Source: Laburnicola sp. R22_1
Lineage: Eukaryota; Ascomycota; Dothideomycetes; Pleosporales; Didymosphaeriaceae
Length of the DNA: 64,000 nucleotides
Assembly (NCBI GenBank): GCA_014281115.1
Contig: JACONQ010000020.1
Span: forward strand, 1,116,001 to 1,180,000
Reading direction: 5' to 3'
Below, in pieces: positions 57,049 through 64,000 of the stretch; positions within the stretch are counted from its first letter, which is position 1; the number at the start of each line of letters is the position of its first letter. The notes beneath the pieces are model-generated. The model saw only the letters and a program-made list of their open reading frames with translations, was not told the origin of the DNA and ran no database searches. Both the position numbers and the translations under genes were made by a program.

Positions 57049-58784
57049 GGTGCTGGTTGGAGGTGTGGGAATGATGGTGCTAATAAGAGGTCAAGGTGGA
57101 GAAGGTATAAGGGTAAAGGTGGTCACTTTGTTAGGCATCGTTGCGAGAGATGTGTTGGCAGTGCATGAGTCAGTGCTTGGGCACTGGCTGACCGATTAGA
57201 GCGTCCGCGTGATCGATGTTCCGTGCCCGATTTCATCTGGAGTTGTGCAGGACTGAGGGCACGTGATCTCATCAACCTCGGAGGCGGCTCAGTAAAGTGG
57301 CGCCTCGAGACAATACAATCCTATCCTACTTTGTTTTCCGGAACACGAGGATTGTGCTTTTGATGGAGGTCCGCATTCAGCAGCAGGTGTCCATTCGCGA
57401 TTGTGGTTACTTTTAGCGACTGCTAACGCTGTGCCTCGTGTCCCTCGGAGATATACATGTCAGTGGACACGGCTCGGGTCAAGCCTATGAGGACAGTCAG
57501 TCTGTCGGACCTATCGGTCGCGCAACGAAGAAGATATGGTTGGTGTTCGACATGAAAGCTCTGGTCTGGTATCGTATAGAGGAAGCTACCTCGGGGGTTT
57601 TTGCTACATAGCGGAGTTAATCACGAGTTGAATCCTGTTGCAGTCGGATAGTTCGGCGGAAGCACTGTTTCAGAAAGGCCCAAGATGTTGGTGGTGTACA
57701 TCAGCCTGCATCCGTCAACTGCGAAGGCCCATCCGTGTAGGCTCGCGTCCAGTTGCACTGCACACAATCCAGCGATGCGGAACACATGTTACGAGAGGCA
57801 TTTGCGGACTGGCCAACGTAGGCCGACATGATCAATGGTGGTGATGCAATTGAGCGTTCGCTGAAGGCGGCGTTCATGTTGACGCAAACGGGAGCGGGTA
57901 ACGCCGTGCCTACACATGTCGAAACAGCAGCTGAACGGCACACACGGACGACCAGTATGGCGGTGCCGGAAGCGGTGGGAGGCTGTTGCTGGTCAGTTTC
58001 ATTCCGGTCCCGCGCAGGTAGGTGCACTACGCAGGCGCCGCAGAGAGGCTCGTGGACGGCAACACGACAGCGAAGGTTGTTCAGCGGAGTCGCGTGCAAG
58101 CATCCCCCTCCCACGATCCCGCTCCTGCCGTAGTGGCTGGCCGTCGGCTGGCTGGTGAAAGACAAAGTCATGTCTTGCAGCTGCTGGCGGGCGTGGTCAG
58201 TGGTGGGCGTGTAAGCCAAGGCGTCCACAGTGTCCCGCGGTGAAGACGGCGGGCGCGTCGACAGGATGGTGATGACAATGTCAGTCGTTCACGGGCTCCG
58301 AGCCGGCGCAGTGTCGTGATTGTCGCCATGGCCAGCGCACTAGGCAGCGGTGGCGTTCATGGCGGGCGCATGCTGAGGACCAGCCTGAGGTTGACATTTG
58401 ATGGCGCCTGGCAGGGACTAGGCTGCGGGTGATGGTCGAAACGAAGCACCCCGGTCGTGGCCAGGGTCATCCTCCCAGGATCAGCACCCACCTGAAACTC
58501 GCGTCGACTCCGCAAATCGAGCGTCCAGCGTCTATTTCTCTGCCGCACGCCCGCCGCCCGCGCCTTCCCTACAGCTGCCCCCTCCTTCACCGTCTTTTCC
58601 TGATTCAGCACCGACCCGAGCTCTGCCCCGAGCTCTGCATGCCATCGCAGAGACATGAGCGCCGCGTTTCATCTTTGCAGAGCGTAACTGTTGTACGACA
58701 GTCTTGACGCAGCGCCCGTGATTGGCCTGTGGCAACATTGAACATTCCTACGGTACCACTTCGACTTTCTGCCAGTGGCCTGCC
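57049..58784. other. Intergenic, no supported gene
   Basis: 1.7 kb between the divergent small hypothetical gene and the 566-residue protein gene. Overlapping open frames at 57700-58250 on both strands reflect base composition; no motif seen. Confidence 0.45.
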
Positions 58785-60565
58785 ATGGCGAGGAAATTCT
58801 CCTTCAGCCTCGCGCCCATTGTAAGTGTCCAATGCCGCAGCCCTTTCCTTCGCACTTTCAACCACCCCTCATAGGGCTCACGAGCTCACTGTCAGCGTAG
58901 AAGGTGCCCGCGAAACCCGAGAAACAAACACCAGAGCCCGCTCCGACGGACATGGCAACGCACCGAAGCCATCACTCAAAGGACAGTATTGCACCGCCGA
59001 ACATGGCCTTCATAAGCCGCCAGCGGATCGACCCCAAGACCGAGCAAGAGCTGCGCGCAGCATGTGCCCTCATCCTCCAAAACTTCAAACCCTCGGACCA
59101 TGATCTCCCTCCCGCCGACCCCAAACTAGGTTTCCGGGCACCCCATGGGCGGAGAGAGCAGAAGACGGAAGCGTCCCAGATCAGGGTCCACAGACCAACG
59201 GGTGCGCCAGCCGACCCCAGCATCTCGCACCACGCACCGAAGCATAGCCACAGAGCGGATAGCGCAACCAAGAGCTACCCAGATCTGCCTATGCGAGCCA
59301 ACACGGGAAGGCGGAGGGCAGAGGACGTGGATAGCATGGACGTAGACACGGGGACAAAACGACACGCCAAGTCACACACGACTGATGCTCCCAGACAAGC
59401 CATCGTTCGCACCGAAACCGACCCCGAAGACATTATCAGCGTTGGGACACCACTCACTGGCTCGACGGACATGCATCTGCACAATGGGTCGACTGCACCC
59501 ACCTCGGTTGCCGTAACAAACAGGAGCTCCAAGCGTACCTCCCGTCAATTGGGAGACCCGGTGGCTGTTGCCGATGCTCAGGCTGCCGAATGGATGCGCC
59601 AGGAGCTCGAGAAGCGACGCCATCAGCTGGCCACGCAACCACAAGCTGACCCGCAGACGGCAGAGCGACCGCCTAGCCGCGCAACAAGCATAACATCAGG
59701 CATACGAAACTACATCTTCCCTAGCTCACGAGACCTGAGCCGTACCCAGTCACGCGAATCCTTGCGCAGCCAGTCTTCGAGTCAGCGCAAAGGCAGTGGT
59801 TCGTCCCAAGGATGGCGAAGTTGGAGTTTGAACCGCATGTCCAGTTCACGCAACAGCAGCAGACCCGGTACCTCGAGTGGACGAATGGAGCGTGCAGAGC
59901 AGGACAAAAAGGGCGAACTGGATCTTAATCGAGAACTTCCTCCCTTGCCTAGCCTTGACACATGGAAAGAGCCGGAGCCGGCAAAAAAACAAGCCAAGTC
60001 GCAAGCGCAAGGCGCACATATTGCAACGCTCATGCGCACACACGACCAGCAACAGCAGGATTATGCTGCTGCTGCCCGTCAACACCACCGTAAGAGTGGG
60101 TCAGAATCACTAACGATGCGATATGCAAACGCATATCCACCAGCTCCTCGCATCAAATCCCCGATTGCGATACCATCCACAAAGTCGAGCACCGCCCTTG
60201 TACCGGAAGACCAGCTCAGAGTACACGCCCACGAGCATATGCTACCGCCCGCAATACCGGTATCGAGGTTAAGCTCTGACGGTCGCTCCCATCTCAACTT
60301 CTCGCGGAAGATCAGCACAGACGGAGCGCGGCCCGACCGTCCCTTCGACGCTGACTTCTACCCCAACGTTGTCCAAGTCTCGGCAACGCATGCACAGAGC
60401 AAGCAAGAGCAAAAGTCAAAGCTGAACAGGGTGCTCAGCGGGTGGATGCTGAAAAAGGACAAGAAGGAACAAGACTGGATGCAAAAGCTGGAGAAGGAGG
60501 GCATCAAGTCCGGTGTAATGGTGCAGGATGAGGAGGCTGCGCTTCCGCCTGTGGTGCGATATTAA
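58785..60565 (+). CDS. Fungal low-complexity hypothetical protein
   Basis: Two exons, 58785-58820 and 58901-60565, phase 0, an 80-bp GTAAGT...GTAG intron; 566 residues. The first exon gives MARKFSFSLAPI. Most of the protein is Ser/Arg/Gln/Pro-rich and disordered, with a short helical segment (AQAAEWMRQELEKRRHQLATQP, about 233-254), SGIRNYIFPSSRDLSRTQSRESL, an LPPLPSL proline motif, and a conserved-looking basic C-terminus (KLNRVLSGWMLKKDKKEQDWMQKLEKEGI) ending in LPPVVRY. No signal peptide or membrane helix. I do not know a named family; the ordered C-terminal helix and SR-rich body suggest a cytoplasmic or cortical regulatory protein, without proof. Confidence 0.8.
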
Positions 60566-61598
60566 TCTTGCTGCGTCTCACTTTGGGATGCGTATTTTTG
60601 TTCACCGTCTATATTTTCGGACTTGGTTCACGTCATGGTCAAGTGTAATGATTACGAGGCATGAGTTGCGACGATTGACTCTTGTTGTCCAGCGGGTATG
60701 GCTTCTTGTCATGCCCCATATTGTTTCGCATGCTTCCTGCATCGCGTCTAGTGTTATAAAGCCGGTATCGGCGGTCAATGTATAATGCAGGTCACTATCC
60801 ACTTGGCTGTCTCATGTTCCATGTTCGATGTGACATTCTAATTTCTCTCTTATTTTCCCCTTTCTTCTCGCCTGATGTCTGTCGTCCATTTATCCGTACT
60901 GGCTTCGAACATGTTTCCTGTTTAGGCGCGGGTGTGAAACATTATCCTGGGGACACGGCTATTACCTGGTACCCTTGTTGCAGAGGATCGATTGTCAATT
61001 GTCAAACGAAGGAGCCGCTCGTTTGTCGGAGGGATTTGTTTGGGTTTCATGCCTGATTGAACTGGGACTGCAGGGTGCGCGATTGGGGCGATCGATATTC
61101 GCCGGCTGGCTTCGGCATCTCAAAGGGCAACTGGTCGTTGCTGGGTAGCAACCCGGGCGCTCTTTCCTAACGCATCATGTGATTACGTATGTAAGGTTGG
61201 ACGTGCTGAGATGCAGGTGGGCAGCGCGTCACGCTATCACTCTCTTTCACCTTCTCACCGCTTATCTTTTTTTACCTCAATGGCTTCGACGTCGCTATGG
61301 GCACGCTCGGCGAAATGTAAGTGTGTTGGCATCTGACGTCTGGTCTGGGCTGATATGAGGTCTAGTATTCGTTCACCTTCACTTCACCCCCGGTTGAAGT
61401 ACGGCGGTTTCCTGAGGCGTCTCTCCGCCGACCGCTGCCGGCCCGCTTTCTCGTCGCCCCGATCGCCTACCCCGATTCTACCATCGACTGTCAATTTTAT
61501 AATCCGTATGGCGGGACTCTGCCACTGACGTCAGCTATCGGCGCTGGCCAGAGCCCTACTGGAGCGACAACGGCTCCTGTGGGCTTCTGTAAAAAGAA
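60566..61598. other. Intergenic with a possible small spliced upstream ORF
   Basis: 1.0 kb. The first 500 bp are the 3' flank of the preceding gene. At 61297 an ATG opens a short frame that splices with a clean 49-bp intron (61317-61365) and ends at 61528 (63 codons, starting MGTLGEIIRSPSLHPRL). It could be an upstream ORF, a tiny gene, or 5' exons of the next gene. Confidence 0.35.
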
Positions 61599-63123
61599 AT
61601 GTGCACAGTCATTCAGTACCACTACGCTTGCGATCACTGGGTCGTACTGCGCAGATCGAGCTGCGGAGGAACCAGATCGAAAGTGACCCGTACCAGCCGT
61701 CGAGCCGCGTGTACTGCCGAAGCGTACATCACTATGAAGCGTTTCTATGATTGCAGCAAATGCCAAGAAGTTGCCTGGATCCTTCGATGGAAGAAGAAGC
61801 TCGAGAAGGCAACCATGTTCCGGGACCAGCTCGCTGGCATGGCTGGGGCAGAAGAGGTTTCTACTCTTGTTACAGAGCTAGAGGACGAATATGCCTCTGC
61901 GGCTTGGGGTCTTGGGAAGATGTTCCCGCACGTTCCAAAGCCGAGCGTGCAGAGGGTGGCGCCGGCTGACGTAGAGACAGAGGAGAAGCGCCGGACATCG
62001 TTGCTTAATCGCGAAGTGCAACCTCACGACGTTATCCTTCCAGATGATAGGAGCGAGGAGCTTGAGGCAGATGATCAAGACGATTACGAGCGCAGCACGG
62101 ATCCTTTACACCCCGTTACCACCGACTACTCACATCCTCTTGATGGACTTGACAACAGCTATATTCTCGACCACTTCACGGAGGACGAGCTGGAGAATCA
62201 ATCTCACGAAGACGCCGCTTTTGATCCCGCATCCACGAGTTGGGACTGGGATGATGCTGCAACGAGTCACGAGAAGGGTGAAGGAGAGTTCCATAACGAA
62301 GGCTCCGATTGTATGTAGCTTCGATCTTTGCTTTACCTTGTTTCATTGCGTTTTTCAGTACCCCCACAGCTTCCCCCCACAACGTTTTACCGTGTACCGC
62401 AAGGTTTGCGATGATTTTACTCTTGGTGTAGTTTCGATTCTTAGTGCTGATCTATACTGACGTCTCCACGATATAGCTCAACCCTGGCTAAGCTCTTGCA
62501 CGGAGTTGACTGCTTGGGGCCCCGAAGCAGACAGCTCTTCCACTGGCGAAGTCGGCCCAGATGGTCTACGCACTGAAAAAGAACCCCAAAAAGCGCTAGC
62601 TGAGCTATCCATCAAGGCCTTCTGGGAATTCATCGACTCTGATGAGCCACAACAATCTCAAAACACCCCTCTGAACAAGGTGCAACTAGACCCACAACAA
62701 TCTCAAGACACCCATCTGAACAAGGCGCAAGTAGACCCACTTGTAAAAATCAGCATTCCGTCGCTGGACAACGACCCTCATTCTACTGTGTCCAACGGCG
62801 CATCAATTGAATACACATGGATGGACGGACCCTCGGACGTGCGCGTACGACGTCCAGTTGTGCATCTGCTGTCTCAATGCAAATCGGACTGCCTGGCTCC
62901 AGTCGCACAGCCACTTAACGCACTGCACGAACTTCGACGACCCTCCACTCCACCACCATCCCAAGGCAACTCCATGCGCACAAAGTACAACACCCTTCGC
63001 AAAACAATCAGCCACTACAAGTACGATGATGTCAAACAGTACTGCAAACTCTGGCTCCAAGTATCGCGCCTGGAGCTGAGGGAAGTCGTAGGGCCGGAGG
63101 GCCAGCGGTTGTACGACCCGTGA
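61599..63123 (+). CDS. Fungal hypothetical protein with Cys-rich N-terminus
   Basis: Two exons, 61599-62310 and 62477-63123, joined within GAT-T|CT (phase 1); 452 residues. It starts MCTVIQYHYACDHW, the style of a group of fungal proteins beginning MC-x-x-x-x-Y-x-C-x-H, with further Cys at CGG, ACTAEA and DCSKCQ, so a small zinc-binding module over residues 2-55 is likely. A helix with WKKKLEKATMFRDQLAGM follows, then a long acidic linker (D/E-rich) and a C-terminal helical segment RTKYNTLRKTISHYKYDDVKQYCKLW. A 45-bp exact-period duplication (QQSQ-x-T-x-LNK-x-Q-x-DP twice) lies at 62647-62736. Function unknown. Confidence 0.75.
62647..62736 (+). repeat. 45-bp tandem duplication in coding sequence
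   Basis: Two copies of a 45-bp unit starting CCACAACAATCTCAA, with a few substitutions; it adds 15 residues in frame. Confidence 0.85.
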
Positions 63124-64000
63124 GAGGAAGGGACACAGAAGCTTGAATGGGCATGGGGTATCAAACACAGATCATACATCGTTGGCGATGGTGGAATCTG
63201 TTCTGCTCGAGCATTAAGATGCGTCACGTTAATGTGAGCCAGGTGCCTTGAAACAGTAATCTAAGGCTGCAGTTTGGGATTGGGCATGTGAGCAAGGGAT
63301 AGGATAGCCTTGGCCATTTTTCAGACTCTCCAATGCTGACTTACTTCATGTTTTCTTTCCCTGTTTTGATGGGAGGAAAGGAAAGTTTGATGCACTCGCT
63401 CGCGAGTATGTGTGATAATTTTAGTTGGTAATTTGGATTGTGGTGCCGTGTGTGCTATGTGGGACTGTGGTCTGCTTAGAGGTTTGGTTTTTATAGCAGA
63501 AGAGTGAATAAGAGGAGGGGAAGCGCTAGGGAGCGCGCATTGTGTCACTGGTGAATCGTTTTGGTTAGGCGGCCATGATCCTTGTCCTCGATAGTGTTGA
63601 CTTGTTGTTCTTCGTTTAGAAAGTAGGAGGGGGGGAGCACATCGTACGCGACTATGGTGGATTTTAGTATTGGCGTGGATAGGGTGCTTGTGGACGGCTG
63701 TTGTTTGCTTGTGTTGTCGTTTTTTTATAGAGGAGGTGGAGAGGAGAGGGGGAGGGCGCATAAGTGCTAGCTATAGCGTTCTTTTTTCATGCTTTGGGTT
63801 GGTGAGACGCTTCGGAGTCGCGACGTCGCTTCGATAGTTGACAATTTTCGTGTAGAGGGAGGTGGAGAGGTAAGACCATTGGATAGGGGAGACGCTCCAG
63901 AGTTGAGACATGGACTTGGGAGTCGGACGTTTTCGTGTGGAGGCGGAGAGGCGGAGAGCACATCGAATTCCAACAGTACCATTTTTCATGTTGGGGGGCG
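63124..64000. other. 3' flank to window end, no gene seen
   Basis: 877 bp. The last 250 bp contain an imperfect repeated phrase (TTTTCGTGTAGAGGGAGGTGG near 63845 and TTTTCGTGTGGAGGCGGAGAGG near 63929), purine-rich on the plus strand. No gene supported. Confidence 0.4.

Overview
The window is nuclear DNA of a filamentous ascomycete (Pezizomycotina; Dothideomycetes is my best guess, by inference). The evidence is split genes with short GT-AG introns of about 50-60 bp and CTAAC/CTAAT branch points, a HET-domain gene, a pogo/Fot1 transposon, a Ty1/Copia retrotransposon carrying repeat-induced-point-mutation (RIP)-type damage, and fungal forms of PDS5, TTI1, BolA3 and a CBM21 phosphatase-targeting subunit. 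All gene models were built by eye from frames and splice signals; no database search was run.

Positions 1-25 kb look like an accessory, decaying compartment. In order they hold a secreted protein running off the left edge (-), an APC-family permease lacking its last membrane segments (-), a broken rhodopsin-fold membrane protein (+), a TPR-CHAT (caspase-like) gene (-) cut in two by a 5.3-kb Copia element at 10392-15735, a small beta-barrel-like protein gene divergent from the TPR-CHAT gene (+), a CE1 feruloyl esterase (-), and a Fot1-like transposon (20748-22538) abutting the 5' side of a DUF4238 gene (+). Both transposons keep one open frame along their whole length but are peppered with TAG/TAA codons only, which is what CpA to TpA mutation produces.

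Positions 26-51 kb are the conserved block: PDS5 (-) and TTI1 (+) head to head over a 383-bp shared promoter region, then mitochondrial BolA3 (-), an 11-kb stretch in which I find no convincing gene, a CBM21 glycogen-targeting subunit of protein phosphatase 1 (+), and a four-exon EXPERA/EBP sterol-isomerase-like membrane protein (+).

Positions 51-64 kb hold an intact HET-domain gene (+), a small membrane-anchored hypothetical protein (-), a 566-residue low-complexity protein (+) and a cysteine-start fungal protein (+), separated by 1-1.7 kb spacers.

Functionally, the most interesting content is the set of self-recognition or cell-death type genes. An intact HET protein sits in the same window as a TPR-CHAT protease gene that was knocked out by a retrotransposon whose excision would restore the local frame exactly. 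A small uncharacterised gene is divergently transcribed from the protease's promoter side.
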